Shown piece by piece: positions 28,411 through 38,058 of a stretch of 64,000 bases of DNA. A program made the position numbers and the translations under genes. The stretch covers positions 124,001 to 188,000 of the forward strand of contig NZ_KB907344.1 in assembly GCF_000381985.1 (NCBI RefSeq), in the 5' to 3' direction. Source of the DNA: Novispirillum itersonii subsp. itersonii ATCC 12639. GTDB taxonomy: Bacteria; Pseudomonadota; Alphaproteobacteria; Rhodospirillales; Rhodospirillaceae. The notes under the pieces are model-generated. The model saw only the letters and a program-made list of their open reading frames with translations. It had not been told where the DNA came from and ran no database searches. The first letter of the stretch is position 1. Each line of letters begins with the position of its first letter.

Positions 28411-28576
28411 TTAAACGCAAGCCCGAAATGCGAACGCTTCGCATATCCTCACACCCAGCCCCTCAAGAGTAAACCTTAAGCATTAGTCATGAATTTGTAA
28501 AACACCCCTGCAAATTTAGCACTTCTGTTTATTCAAATTTACGTGCATACAGCCGTTTCCCCCCGTTCTACGCCAT

Positions 28577-28588
28577 ATACAGCTGTAT
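28577..28588. promoter_or_regulatory. 12-bp perfect palindrome before the chemoreceptor gene
   Basis: ATACAGCTGTAT is a perfect palindrome 33 bp upstream of the receptor ATG at 28621. A related half-site, GCATACAGC, occurs about 30 bp earlier near 28544. This looks like an operator pair, but the regulator is unknown. Confidence 0.35.
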
Positions 28589-28620
28589 GCCAGCAGCCAG
28601 AAGGCCGCCATGAGGACAGA

Positions 28621-30621
28621 ATGACCACCGCATCCCCTGAGATCATCCCTCTTTCCCCCATACCGACAGCGACAACAGCCAGCACCCGCAGCCTGATGAC
28701 CCGGATTCTTCAGGTTTTGTCCGCTGCCGTCCTGGTGGTTTTTGCTGCCTTTGCCATTTACGCCGACAGATATCAACGCGCAGCCATAGACGCCGATGTG
28801 CGGAAAGACCTTGAGGTCTCCGGGCAGGCCGTCGCCGCCACCCTGCAGACATGGCTTGATGCCCGCACCACGATGGCAACCGTCATTGCCAACGGGCTGG
28901 AGCAAACAGGCCCCGCCCGCGAGGATGTCAACCGGGTCCTGTCGATGCCCGGCCTGAAAAACTATTTTGATGCCGTCTATCTGGGCGAAGAGGACAGGCG
29001 GTTCATCCGCTGGCCGGACATCACTATGCCCGCAGACTTCGATCCCCGGACCCGCCCGTGGTATCTGCTGGCGATGAAAGAGAAGGCGGCGATCCTGACA
29101 CCGCCGTTCATCCAGACGTCATCCGGCACACTGGTGATGACCGCAGCGGCCCCGGTCCTGCGGAATGGCAGGGCAACCGGCGTTGTCGCCGCCAACTTCC
29201 CTGTCGCCGTGCTGTCAAAAACGCTTGAGGATTTCACTCTGGGCGGTCGTGGCCGGGCTTTTCTGACCGACGGGACCGGAAAGATCCTCCTCCACCCCGA
29301 CACCGCCCTGCAGAACAAAACTCTCGCCGACGCCTACCCCGACCAGACCCCGGTACTGACCACCACCGTGCAGGAGGCCCGCAACGGCAGCCGGGAAGAT
29401 CTGGTCGAGCTGTTCCCGATTCATCTGCCGGGCGCCGTCTGGTACGTGGTTGCCGTCGTTGACAAGAAAGTCGTCTTCGCACCGCTGACCGACTACCGCC
29501 TGTCTGTGATTGCGGCCAGCATTGCCGCGGCCCTGCTGCTGGTGATGGTGATGCAGCAATCCCTGCTGCGGCTGGTGGCACGCCCCCTGCTGTCGATGAC
29601 CGCCGCAATGAAGCGGCTGGCCGCCGGTCTTCTGGAGACGGACATCCCCTGCCTGTCCCGCCGAGACGAAATCGGGGCCATGGCCGCCGCAGTCGGTGTG
29701 TTCCGCCATAATGCGCAGGAACGGCACCGGCTGGAACAGGCGCAGCAGGCAGACCTTGCCGCCCGGGAACAAAGGGCAGCCGCGCTGGAAGGCCTGTTGC
29801 TGGATTTTGACCGGGAAATGGTCCACGTGCTGGAGACCGTCACCTCTGCCGCGACGGAACTGGAAGCCACCGCCCGGGTTCTCTCCGGCACGGCGGAACG
29901 GTCGGCGGAAGACGCGACAACAGCAGCAGCCGCGACGGAACAGGCATCGGTCAACGTCCGCAGCGTCGCCGGGGCCGCTGATGCGCTGGCGGCTTCCATT
30001 GCCCATATCGCGGAACGGGCGGGCCGGTCACAGGCCGTTGCCGCCACGGCGCGGGAGACCGCCCGGCAGACGGAAGAGACCGTACGCTCTCTGGTCGAGG
30101 CAACCACCCGGATCAGCGAAATCGTCAGCCTGATCAACGATGTCGCCAGTCAGACCAATCTGCTGGCCCTGAATGCGACCATCGAGGCCGCCCGCGCCGG
30201 GGAAGCTGGCAAGGGCTTCAACGTCGTCGCGAACGAAGTGAAAAATCTGGCGAATCAGACCGCCCGGGCGACCGGTGAAATTGCGGCCCAGACAGGGGCG
30301 ATTCAGCAGATCTCGGCGCAGGTTGCCGTTGCTATCGGCACCATCGTCACGGTGATCGGGGACGTCGGCACCCTGAGCGATGACATCTCCGGCACGGTGG
30401 ACCAGCAAAGTCACGCCACCCGGGAAATCGCCCGCAATGTCAGTGAAGCGGCACAGGGGACGCAGGATGTTGCCCGCAGCGTGACCAGCGTGACCGCCGG
30501 GGCGCAGGAGACCGGGCACAGCGCCACACAGCTTCTTGCCGCTGCCGCCGAGCTGGCGCGTCAGTCAGAGCAGATGCGTGGCGAGGTCAGCGCATTCTTT
30601 GACCGGATCCGCGCCCTGTAA
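28621..30621 (+). CDS. methyl-accepting chemotaxis protein, dCache type
   Basis: A 666-aa chemoreceptor. TM1 is at about residues 30-50 ([20 protein letters not shown]). The periplasmic region (about 50-300) has the double-Cache look, with [33 protein letters not shown] and [16 protein letters not shown]. Next come TM2 (about 305-325) and a HAMP domain. The cytoplasmic signalling domain has the hairpin tip [46 protein letters not shown]. The WYxxA pattern is common in dCache domains that bind amino acids or other small organics; the ligand is not known. GAGGACAG precedes the ATG at 28621. It is convergent with a second receptor gene. Confidence 0.95.
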   Translation: MTTASPEIIPLSPIPTATTASTRSLMTRILQVLSAAVLVVFAAFAIYADRYQRAAIDADVRKDLEVSGQAVAATLQTWLDARTTMATVIANGLEQTGPAREDVNRVLSMPGLKNYFDAVYLGEEDRRFIRWPDITMPADFDPRTRPWYLLAMKEKAAILTPPFIQTSSGTLVMTAAAPVLRNGRATGVVAANFPVAVLSKTLEDFTLGGRGRAFLTDGTGKILLHPDTALQNKTLADAYPDQTPVLTTTVQEARNGSREDLVELFPIHLPGAVWYVVAVVDKKVVFAPLTDYRLSVIAASIAAALLLVMVMQQSLLRLVARPLLSMTAAMKRLAAGLLETDIPCLSRRDEIGAMAAAVGVFRHNAQERHRLEQAQQADLAAREQRAAALEGLLLDFDREMVHVLETVTSAATELEATARVLSGTAERSAEDATTAAAATEQASVNVRSVAGAADALAASIAHIAERAGRSQAVAATARETARQTEETVRSLVEATTRISEIVSLINDVASQTNLLALNATIEAARAGEAGKGFNVVANEVKNLANQTARATGEIAAQTGAIQQISAQVAVAIGTIVTVIGDVGTLSDDISGTVDQQSHATREIARNVSEAAQGTQDVARSVTSVTAGAQETGHSATQLLAAAAELARQSEQMRGEVSAFFDRIRAL

Positions 30622-30632
30622 TGCATCAGCCT

Positions 30633-30660
30633 GCCCCGGACACAGATCCGTGTCCGGGGC
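30633..30660. terminator. bidirectional hairpin between two chemoreceptor genes
   Basis: The arms GCCCCGGACAC (30633-30643) and GTGTCCGGGGC (30650-30660) form a perfect 11-bp stem with a 6-base loop, placed between the converging ends of the two receptor genes. No U-tract is present on either strand. Confidence 0.65.
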
Positions 30661-30676
30661 GGGCTGAGGACCCCCG

Positions 30677-32371
30677 TCAGGCCGACCGCATATCGCGCAC
30701 CAGCGTTTCCACCGCCGCCGACAGATCATGCGACTGCTGCCGCAGCATCAGCGAGGAGTCGCTGACCGCCATCGCCGCCTCTCCCGTCCGCTCCGACGCC
30801 TGATTCAGCACGGTCATATCCTCGTGCAGAGAGACAAAGGTGCGGGCAATCAGCTGCATGCTTTCGGCGATTTCATGGGTGGCCCCATCCTGTTGCTCCA
30901 CCGAGGCAGCGATGGAGCCAGAGATGGTATCCACCCGGGTGACGATCTCAGACAGGGTTGACACCGCTGCGGTGGTGGCGGTGGCAAACTGCTGCACAAC
31001 ATCAATCTGGGTGGCGATCTCGGCGGTCGCCCGGGCGGTCTGTGTCGCCAGACTTTTCACCTCATTGGCAACCACGGCGAACCCCTTTCCGGCTTCCCCG
31101 GCGCGGGCAGCCTCGATGGTGGCATTCAGGGCCAGAAGGTTGGTCTGGGCGTTGATGGCGGCAATCAGTTCCACCACCTGCCCGATCCGCCCGGCAGCCT
31201 CGGCAAGCCCCTGCATTTCCCGCACCGTTTCCGCCGCTTTGCGGGTGCCCTCGTGGGCAAGAGAAGCGGCCTGCTGCACCCGGCTGGCAATTTCCCGGGT
31301 CGAGGCGGACAGTTCTTCCGCCGCCGCTGACACCGTCTGAACCGACGCCTGTGACTGGTCAGACAGGGCAACCACATTGCCGGACCGCTCAGAGGCATCT
31401 TCCGCTGACCGGGTCAGATCTGCCGCCACGGTGTTGACACTGCTGGCCGCATCGGCAACGCCATTGGCAATCCCCTGCACCCGGGCCTCGAAGGTTGCCG
31501 CCATCTGCAGCTGCTGCTGGCGGCGTTCTTCATCCTGCCGGGCCTGCAGGGCCTGCTTCTCAGCTTCCAGCTCGCGGGCCTTAATCCCCTGCAGGCGCAG
31601 AACCTCGACCGCACGGGCCATCACGCCGATCTCGTCACCACGCCGCTGCCCATGTACGGGATGGTCATAGTTCTGGGCCGCCATCTGCTGCAGATCATCG
31701 GCCAGCCGCCGGACCGGCAGGGTGATCGACCGAGACAGAACGATCGAAAAGCCCCCGGCCACCAGCAGCAACCCCAGCGACACCGCCCCGAATTTCAGCG
31801 CAAAAATCCGCACCGCATCATAAACGTCATCGACATAAACCCCCGAGCCGACGAACACTTCAAGCTCCGGGAAGCCCTGAATCCACGAAATTTTGTCGGC
31901 CACAACCTTCCGCCCCGGATGCAGGAAGACATAGTTGACCTCCCCCGCCCCGGCAGACTTCGCCAGCGCGATCATCTCACGGAACAGATACTTTCCATTG
32001 GGATCCTGATAGTCCAGCATGCGGCCACCGACCTTGGACGGATCCGCGCCGACCGCCTGTGCGACGCCATCATAGTCATAGACAAACACATAATCCTGAC
32101 GTCCGTTCGCCCAGGCACCGTGCACATAGCCGCGCAGATCGGTCAGGACCGCCGCCCTGTCAACGGTACCGTTGACGGTATGTTTCCGGATCAGGTCTCT
32201 GGTCAGATTACCAGCCATTTCGACCACGGTACGGACCAGCGCCTGCCGTTCCGCCATCTGGGTACGGTAGTCCATCCACACGGCAAAACCGCCCAGAACA
32301 AACATAGAGACGGCAAAGAGAACCAGACTGGCGGATACGCGTGTGGCGATCCGCAGGTTGGACAGCTGCAT
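30677..32371 (-). CDS. methyl-accepting chemotaxis protein, single-Cache type
   Basis: A 564-aa receptor. TM1 is at about residues 13-35. A short periplasmic Cache domain follows, with [42 protein letters not shown] and [16 protein letters not shown], the sCache_2 style pattern. TM2 lies at about 190-212, then HAMP, then the signalling domain with the tip [43 protein letters not shown]. The ATG at 32371 ([12 protein letters not shown]) is selected for its AGGGGGAAAC ribosome-binding site. The frame to 32413 is longer but unsupported. Together with the neighbouring receptor and two CheZ-like genes, it marks a motile, chemotactic cell. Confidence 0.94.
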   Translation of the reverse strand: MQLSNLRIATRVSASLVLFAVSMFVLGGFAVWMDYRTQMAERQALVRTVVEMAGNLTRDLIRKHTVNGTVDRAAVLTDLRGYVHGAWANGRQDYVFVYDYDGVAQAVGADPSKVGGRMLDYQDPNGKYLFREMIALAKSAGAGEVNYVFLHPGRKVVADKISWIQGFPELEVFVGSGVYVDDVYDAVRIFALKFGAVSLGLLLVAGGFSIVLSRSITLPVRRLADDLQQMAAQNYDHPVHGQRRGDEIGVMARAVEVLRLQGIKARELEAEKQALQARQDEERRQQQLQMAATFEARVQGIANGVADAASSVNTVAADLTRSAEDASERSGNVVALSDQSQASVQTVSAAAEELSASTREIASRVQQAASLAHEGTRKAAETVREMQGLAEAAGRIGQVVELIAAINAQTNLLALNATIEAARAGEAGKGFAVVANEVKSLATQTARATAEIATQIDVVQQFATATTAAVSTLSEIVTRVDTISGSIAASVEQQDGATHEIAESMQLIARTFVSLHEDMTVLNQASERTGEAAMAVSDSSLMLRQQSHDLSAAVETLVRDMRSA

Positions 32372-32876
32372 TGTTTCCCCCTGTACGGAGTTGGCTTGAC
32401 CCGCCCCCTGCATCCGATGCAGGTCCGACAGATGTTGAAGCGTTGATCCGTCACACCCGGACAGCCTGATTGACCCGCAGGGTTATCCCTGTCGGCGGCA
32501 GCCGGTCTTATACACCCGTGTTGTCCCGATCGCTTTTTCAGACAGGCCACAGCCCCGCATCTGCGGGTGGCTATGCGGCAAAAGACCGTCCTCCCGGTTT
32601 CCCGGGCCGGTTTCTTCCGCCTGCTGTCAGGCTGGCATTCTGCCCCTGTTTTTCTGCTCCGCACACCGGCCCGGTCATGACCCCGGAACCCGCCTGTGCC
32701 AGCGGGCACCGCGCCACAGACCTTGCGGTCAGCGGCGGGGACGGTACGTACAGATCAGAAACCCCTGTATCCGATATGGACACTGATATCGTGCCCGACT
32801 GTTACAGGTAAAACCAATTCAAATTTACTATATCACCATTAAGGGTAAAACCGGCAACTGGAGGCATTCTAAAGAG
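32372..32876. other. 505-bp intergenic region, no gene recognised
   Basis: This separates the single-Cache receptor from the multi-PAS kinase, both on the minus strand. It contains a 17-bp palindrome, arms CCTGCATC/GATGCAGG (32407-32423), just upstream of the receptor start, and an AT-rich stretch at about 32800-32870 with two copies of GGTAAAACC (32807 and 32844). A 113-codon + frame (32470-32811) has no ribosome-binding site and low-complexity content, so I do not call it. No RNA gene was recognised. Confidence 0.6.
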
Positions 32877-35561
32877 TTACACCGCCGGAAGGCCTGCCGG
32901 GGCGTCGTCCGGGGCGCGCTGCGGCAACCGCACAATCGCCTCTGTCCCCTGATCCGGGGCACTCAGCAGTGTCAGGGTACCGCCATGCAGTTCCACGAAG
33001 GCTTTCGACAGCGGCAAGCCCAGCCCGGTCCCCTCGAAGCGCCGGGCCAGCCGGTTATCAACCTGCCGGAACGGCGTCAGGGCCACCGGAATATCTTCCG
33101 GCCTCATCCCGATCCCCGTATCCCGGACCGACAGGCACAGATCCCCGACGGCCTCGTCCTGCCAGAGCCGCAGAGAGACGACCCCTCCTTCGGGGGTAAA
33201 TTTCACCGCATTGCCCAGAAGGTTGACCAGAACCTGCTTCAGACGGCGGCCTTCTCCCCAGTATGGAGGCAGACCGACGGCAATCTCCCGCTCCAGCCGG
33301 ACCCCGGCTGACAGCGCCCGGACCGAAATCAGCCGCAGGGCACTGTCGGCGATCTGTGCCAGATCGACACTCTCCGGCTGCAACACCATCATCCCGACAT
33401 CAATCCGGGACACATCGAGAATATCATTGATGACATCCAGCAGATGCCGGCCACTGTCCATGATATCCTGCGCATACTCTCCATACTGCGGCGGCTGGAC
33501 CGGACCAAACAGGCCGGAGCGGATGACATCGGAGAACCCGATAATGGCGTTCAGCGGCGTCCGCAGCTCGTGCCCGATATTGGCGAGGAACTCGGTCTTG
33601 GAGCGGCTGGCCAGCTCAGCCTGTTCCTTCGCCTCCCGCAGCTCCTGCAAAGCGGCATGGTAGGCTGTCGTATCTCCGACCGACCCGGCCATGCGCCAGG
33701 CGCGGCCATTGCCGTCACGCAGGGCCAGACCGCGGTGACGGACCCAGCGCTCCCGGCCATCGAGATTGCCGATCAGCCGGTATTCACAGGAAAAATAGGG
33801 CTCCTCACCACGGAGATGCCGGATCATCTGGTCCCGGAAATACGGGCGGTCATCCGCATGGATCACCGATGGCCAGTCACCGGCACAGGGGATCCGGCTG
33901 ACATCCACCCCCAGAAGATCACGGGCATGGGGACTGAAATACACCCGGTCACTCAGGATATCCCAGTCCCAGATCGCCTCGTTGGTGCCGCCAACCGCCA
34001 GGGCATAGCGGGCCTCGCTGGCGCGCAGGGCCCGTTCCGCCCGCTGGCGCTCACTGATATCACGCACCACCACGGTGTACAGAACCTGTCCGCCAACCTG
34101 CACCCCGGACACCGACAGCTCCACCGGGAACGTGGTTCCGGTGGAACGCCGCCCCATGGTTTCCTCAATCACACCGGCCATCCAGTCACCGCTGCCGATC
34201 GGAATACCGTCAACCAGATCAGAGAGCGACCGCCCCGCAACCTCTGCCGAGGCATAGCCGAACATCTGCTCCGCCGCGCGGTTCAGATGCTCAATCCGTC
34301 CGGATTCATCGGTGGTGACAATCCCGTCAACCACGGCCTCCATGATGGTTTCCAGCCGCTGCTGGCGTTGCAGGGCCGCTTCATGGGCCTGCCGTTCCGC
34401 CGTCAGGTCCCGCCCGACCAGCATCACCCCGCACCGCGATCCGTCATGAAACGGCACCCCGGCCAGCTCGACATATGCGGTATCCCCCGTCGGGCGCAGC
34501 ACCGGCACTGTCACCCAGGTAACCCCGGCGGTCAGGGCGGCAAGCTGGGCGGCATCGGATTCCAGCCCATCCCGCTCTCGGTCTTCGGTCAGGGTCTTCA
34601 CCACCGGAACCGACTGCGGATCGGTAAAGTCGGTCAGCGGATAGCCCAGAACACTGCCCTCCGTCCGGCCCAGAATCGCCAGACCCGCCGGATTGATGTA
34701 CCGCAGAAAGCCGCCGACCGTGACCGCGATCAGGTTCGGGGAAACCTCGGCCAGCTGCCGGTAGCGCACCTCACTCTGGGCCACGGCACGCTCTGCCCGG
34801 CGGCGCAGGGTGATGTCGGACAGGATCATCACTGTCTCACCCCTGGGGGTTCTGCCTTCCCGGATGGCCAGAACCCGCCCGTCGGTCAGCCGGACCTCCA
34901 GCACACCCCGCGGATTGCGATGGGCGAGAATACGGGCCTCCATCCACGTCTGCGCAGATTTTCCCTCAAGATCCACCAGACCTGAATCCAGAACCGCCTG
35001 CATGATCTCGCGGAAACCGGCACCGGGCCGGATCCATGCCTCGACCCGCTTCAGTAACCTGCGGTACGGGCGGTTGCTGACCACAAGACGGTCCTGCCCG
35101 TCAAACAGGGCGAACCCGTCATTCATCACCTCAATCGCCTGCAGCAGCCGGTCTTCCTGCGTGCGGGCGTGCTGACGCACTTCGTTCAGGGTCTGGCTGA
35201 TATCGGACCGGGGCACCGGGGGATGCAGAGTCAGCAGGCAGGACCCATCCGGGCCGGGCCGATACCGCAGGGTCACACCGGTCACATCAGCGGCACCGAT
35301 AGCCAGCAGCCCATCCCGGACCGGGGGTGGCAAGGCGGCCAGCCGCTGAGACAGGGGGGCGGCAAGGGGGACCGGGGGCAAACCGCCCTGCGCCCACAGC
35401 CCATCGGTCCGGGATGATGCCGCCAGCAATGCCCCGTCAGGCGTAAAGGCAAGCGCCGCACCGGCAGGGGCTGCAGCCGACTCCAGCAGGACCGCGATCA
35501 GATCGCCGGAAACAGAAGGCACAGCGGCCGGTGCCTCAGGCAGACTGTCCGATGTCATCAT
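32877..35561 (-). CDS. multi-PAS sensor histidine kinase (PleC/PdhS-like core)
   Basis: A soluble 894-aa sensor kinase with no membrane spans. After an N-terminal region it has four PAS domains: about 140-250 with NDGFALFDGQDRLVVSNRPYRRLL, 270-380, 395-510 with MEAVVDGIVTTDESGRIEHLNRAAEQMFGY, and 520-640. The DHp domain has H664 in FLANIGHELRTPLNAIIGFSDVI, followed by FGPVQPPQYGEYAQDIMDSGRHLLDVINDILDVSRID, a spacing typical of PleC/PdhS-type kinases. The ATPase follows with GNAVKFTPEGG, DTGIGM and GTGLGLPLSKA. There is no receiver domain and no adjacent response regulator, so the partner is encoded elsewhere. Confidence 0.92.
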   Translation of the reverse strand: MMTSDSLPEAPAAVPSVSGDLIAVLLESAAAPAGAALAFTPDGALLAASSRTDGLWAQGGLPPVPLAAPLSQRLAALPPPVRDGLLAIGAADVTGVTLRYRPGPDGSCLLTLHPPVPRSDISQTLNEVRQHARTQEDRLLQAIEVMNDGFALFDGQDRLVVSNRPYRRLLKRVEAWIRPGAGFREIMQAVLDSGLVDLEGKSAQTWMEARILAHRNPRGVLEVRLTDGRVLAIREGRTPRGETVMILSDITLRRRAERAVAQSEVRYRQLAEVSPNLIAVTVGGFLRYINPAGLAILGRTEGSVLGYPLTDFTDPQSVPVVKTLTEDRERDGLESDAAQLAALTAGVTWVTVPVLRPTGDTAYVELAGVPFHDGSRCGVMLVGRDLTAERQAHEAALQRQQRLETIMEAVVDGIVTTDESGRIEHLNRAAEQMFGYASAEVAGRSLSDLVDGIPIGSGDWMAGVIEETMGRRSTGTTFPVELSVSGVQVGGQVLYTVVVRDISERQRAERALRASEARYALAVGGTNEAIWDWDILSDRVYFSPHARDLLGVDVSRIPCAGDWPSVIHADDRPYFRDQMIRHLRGEEPYFSCEYRLIGNLDGRERWVRHRGLALRDGNGRAWRMAGSVGDTTAYHAALQELREAKEQAELASRSKTEFLANIGHELRTPLNAIIGFSDVIRSGLFGPVQPPQYGEYAQDIMDSGRHLLDVINDILDVSRIDVGMMVLQPESVDLAQIADSALRLISVRALSAGVRLEREIAVGLPPYWGEGRRLKQVLVNLLGNAVKFTPEGGVVSLRLWQDEAVGDLCLSVRDTGIGMRPEDIPVALTPFRQVDNRLARRFEGTGLGLPLSKAFVELHGGTLTLLSAPDQGTEAIVRLPQRAPDDAPAGLPAV

Positions 35562-35938
35562 CCCATCCGGGTTCGTGCAATTGTCACGCCACAGAAACGC
35601 TCCGGGCCTCCTGCGCCGGACAGATCAGCACACTTTCCCCGGGCATTGAAGCAAAAAGCAGAGTCTTCGCAGCACGGAAACCTGCGACGGACATCAACTG
35701 CGCCTTGCCGCCCGGACCGGTCTTGATATAGTCCCTGTTCCGGAAGGTGAATTCACGGCCCTGCCGCCATCCGCCTCCGCAACAGCGGTATATTCTGATA
35801 CGTATGCTTTAAGGGAAGATGACCCGGGTGTCTGCAGACACCCGGAGGGAGAGCGTTCCGCCCGGCCCCGGCTGACGGCTTTGAGAGACCGGACCGGCCA
35901 CTGTGGCGGAAGACAAGGGGATAGAAAGAGGTTCGGGC
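35562..35938. other. 377-bp intergenic region with a perfect 22-bp palindrome
   Basis: This separates the divergent kinase and cheZ genes, so it should hold both promoters. The notable element is a perfect 22-bp palindrome at 35824-35845 (arms CCGGGTGT and ACACCCGG around CTGCAG), about 95 bp before the cheZ start. ATACGTAT, another short palindrome, lies at about 35799-35806. No ORF with a credible start was found. Confidence 0.6.
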
Positions 35939-36712
35939 ATGACCAATACGTCACAGTCGCGCAAGACCTATACCGCCGAACTCCAGAGGCTGCATAAGCT
36001 GGGGCTGGAAAGTGGCGGTGACGGACAGGGCCTGCGGGGGGATCCGCGCGTCCTGAACGAAGTTGAGGCCCTGCGGGATGAAGTCCGGGTCCTGTCGCAC
36101 CTGCTGCGCAATCACGTCCTTCCGCCGGAAGAGACCCCGCAGGCAGAGGAAGAGACGAAAGACCCGCTGCTGGTGGAATACGAACGCCAGCGGGCCGAGG
36201 TCCGGGTGCTGAAAATGGAGCTGCGCGCCCTCGCCAATTCGATTCAGGAAACCAAGCGCGAAATTGCCCATCTGCGGGCCCGGGACGCCGACCGGCTGGA
36301 AGTGGTCGCCGGTGAACTGGATGCCGTCGTCGGGGCGACCGAAAACGCCACGCACGGTATTCTGGAAGCTGCGGAAAAGATTGACACCATCGCCCACGCC
36401 CTGCGGGCCAGCGTCGATGTGTATGTCCGGCAGCAGGCCGAAGAGCTGAGCGACCACATCATGTCAATCTACGAACACAGCAACTTCCAGGACATCACCG
36501 GCCAGCGCATCACCAAGGTGGTCAATACCCTGAAGTTTGTCGAAGACCGCGTGGACCGGATGATCAGCATCTGGGGTCAGGAGACCTTCCAGGAGCTGAT
36601 TTCCGAACTGCCGGACGAATTCGCGCAGGACGACGAACGCCGCCTGCTGAATGGCCCGCAGCTGGAAAACAACGGCATCTCGCAGGACGAAATCGACAAA
36701 CTGTTCGGATAA
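35939..36712 (+). CDS. cheZ: CheZ-type protein phosphatase
   Basis: CheZ removes phosphate from CheY-P and so resets the flagellar signal. This 257-aa protein has a long helical region (about 85-160). The catalytic motif is HSNFQDITGQRITKVVNTL, with D185 and Q189 corresponding to Asp143 and Gln147 of E. coli CheZ. The C-terminal tail GISQDEIDKLFG resembles both the E. coli CheZ tail and the FliM N-terminal peptide that bind CheY-P. The ATG at 35939 has GAGG upstream; a longer frame from 35903 lacks one. A second protein with the same catalytic motif and tail is encoded at 49711-50568. Confidence 0.88.
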   Translation: MTNTSQSRKTYTAELQRLHKLGLESGGDGQGLRGDPRVLNEVEALRDEVRVLSHLLRNHVLPPEETPQAEEETKDPLLVEYERQRAEVRVLKMELRALANSIQETKREIAHLRARDADRLEVVAGELDAVVGATENATHGILEAAEKIDTIAHALRASVDVYVRQQAEELSDHIMSIYEHSNFQDITGQRITKVVNTLKFVEDRVDRMISIWGQETFQELISELPDEFAQDDERRLLNGPQLENNGISQDEIDKLFG

Positions 36713-36738
36713 TCCGCCTGTCCCTGCCAGACCTTTCC

Positions 36739-36770
36739 CCGACAGCCCCGCCCAAAAGCGGGGCTGTCGG
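36739..36770 (+). terminator. hairpin after cheZ
   Basis: CCGACAGCCCCGC (36739-36751) pairs perfectly with GCGGGGCTGTCGG (36758-36770) across a CCAAAA loop. It lies 27 bp after the cheZ stop codon. There is no U-tract. Confidence 0.7.
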
Positions 36771-37007
36771 CATCTGGGGGCACGCCCCGGCAGAAATAGA
36801 CCATCCGCAGGTTGGTGATACCGACACGCCCCGGCCTGTGGTATACTGATCCTCAGGTAACAGGCTCCGGACCATGGAGCAGACCCGCCCCCCAGAGGGG
36901 GCACCGGGACACCCCCGGAGGTCACAACGACCGCCCATGGCCTGCACGACAGACACTGCCGCCACCCCGGTACAGGCGACAGGGAGCCACAGTCGCGGGA
37001 GGGACCC

Positions 37008-37700
37008 ATGACCACCCTTCATTCTGCCATGCAGGCCCTGATGATGGCATCCGGCACCCCGGCGGACGGCGCATTGCACCGCCCGCCCAAGCCGGTCATC
37101 TCCATCTCCCGCGATCACGGTGCCCTTGGACGTCAGATCGCCGTTGCCCTGTCGAAACGGCTGGATCTGCCGGTTTATGACCGCGAAATCCTCGACCACA
37201 TCGCAAAGCGGCTGGAAACCGACCCCGCCACCCTGAAGCAGCTGGATGAATCCAATGCCCGGGCCCGGGATATGTGGCTGATGCGTCTGTTCACCGGCAA
37301 AGACCTGTCGGAAGACGCCTACCGCCGGTGTCTCGTTGATGTGGTGCTGAGTCTGGCCCGCGTCGGTGGCATCATTCTTGGCCGGGGATCGAACGTCATC
37401 CTGTCCACCTCCTGCGCCCTGCGGCTGCGGATCACCGCATCGCCCGATGTCTGTGCTCGCCGGGTCGCGGCGCGGTATTCCCTGTCGATGGACGAGGCCC
37501 GGGTCCAGATTGAGGCCATCAACCACAATCGTGGTCGCTTTGTGTGGGAACTGTTCCATGCCCGCAACAGCGATGCCTCGACCTTTGACATGATCCTGAA
37601 CACGGACCGCCTTGATGACCCCGAGCGGGCGGTGGAATGCATCGCCGCCGCCTACAATGCCCTTGCAGACACCTCCTCCGCCCGCCTGAAAGGCGGATGA
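37008..37700 (+). CDS. cytidylate kinase-like family protein
   Basis: A 230-aa P-loop protein of the cytidylate-kinase-like family. Its N-terminal motif ISISRDHGALGRQIAVALSKRLDLPVYDREILDHIAKR replaces the usual GxxGxGKS with the HGALGRQI form of that family. The core contains GIILGRGSNVIL and ITASPDVCARRVAARYSLSMDEARVQI, and a probable lid DRLDDPERAVECI. The family is conserved, but its true substrate is not known to me, so a nucleotide-phosphorylating role is only assumed. The start is the ATG at 37008 with GGGAGGGA upstream. Gene context gives no further clue. Confidence 0.85.
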   Translation: MTTLHSAMQALMMASGTPADGALHRPPKPVISISRDHGALGRQIAVALSKRLDLPVYDREILDHIAKRLETDPATLKQLDESNARARDMWLMRLFTGKDLSEDAYRRCLVDVVLSLARVGGIILGRGSNVILSTSCALRLRITASPDVCARRVAARYSLSMDEARVQIEAINHNRGRFVWELFHARNSDASTFDMILNTDRLDDPERAVECIAAAYNALADTSSARLKGG

Positions 37701-37749
37701 AGCACAGACCGGGGCTCTCATTTTCATTCCGTAACGATATCCCGTTTCT

Positions 37750-37779
37750 CCGGGGCCGGATCTCACCATCCGGCCCCGG
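37750..37779 (+). terminator. hairpin after the cytidylate-kinase-like gene
   Basis: CCGGGGCCGGAT (37750-37761) pairs perfectly with ATCCGGCCCCGG (37768-37779) across a 6-base loop, 50 bp after the stop codon. No U-tract follows. Confidence 0.65.
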
Positions 37780-37920
37780 TCCGTCTGATACCGCCCCTGT
37801 GACCGGAACCGGAACAACCGGAAAAAATTGGGTCTCTGCTGTGTCTTACCGGAAAGTTCCTGTTCGCCATCCCGGCGAAGCATGGCATCCTTTTTCAGGT
37901 AGGAACAAATCCCGCCCGAA

Positions 37921-37965
37921 GGCGTTCTCAGCGGAAGTGGACACCGGTTTTACGGCTGAAAGCGC
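37921..37965. repeat. possible alphaproteobacterial intergenic repeat
   Basis: The segment contains GGAAGTGGACACCGGTTTTA flanked by CTCAGC and GCTGA inverted ends. It closely resembles the 'AAAACCGGTTTCCACTTT' kind of small palindromic repeat that I recall as scattered between genes in Rhizobiales and other alphaproteobacteria. A related, more degenerate stretch (GTCCACGTAACCGGAAAATG) follows at about 38011-38030. A second copy elsewhere in the genome would be needed to prove it is a repeat. Confidence 0.4.
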
Positions 37966-38058
37966 TCTGACGTCCGATCGTTGCAAAAGAGAATTTGCCG
38001 GTTTGCCGAGGTCCACGTAACCGGAAAATGCTCCAGCCCCCGGAGTGTGCCCGCCGCA

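Larger units (their letters stand above)
37701..38058. other. 358-bp intergenic region before heme A synthase
   Basis: It holds the hairpin at 37750-37779 and a possible interspersed repeat at 37921-37965. A frame beginning with TTG at 37981 extends the heme A synthase, but it reads through the repeat-like sequence and is not used. I see no other gene here. Confidence 0.55.

Noticed and set aside
32470-32811. 113-codon + strand ORF in the gap before the multi-PAS kinase
   Set aside because: No ribosome-binding site, no homology that I recognise, and Ser/Pro/Gly-rich low-complexity composition.
33444-34985. 513-codon + strand frame opposite the multi-PAS kinase
   Set aside because: Antisense to well-conserved PAS and kinase motifs; composition is that of a shadow frame.
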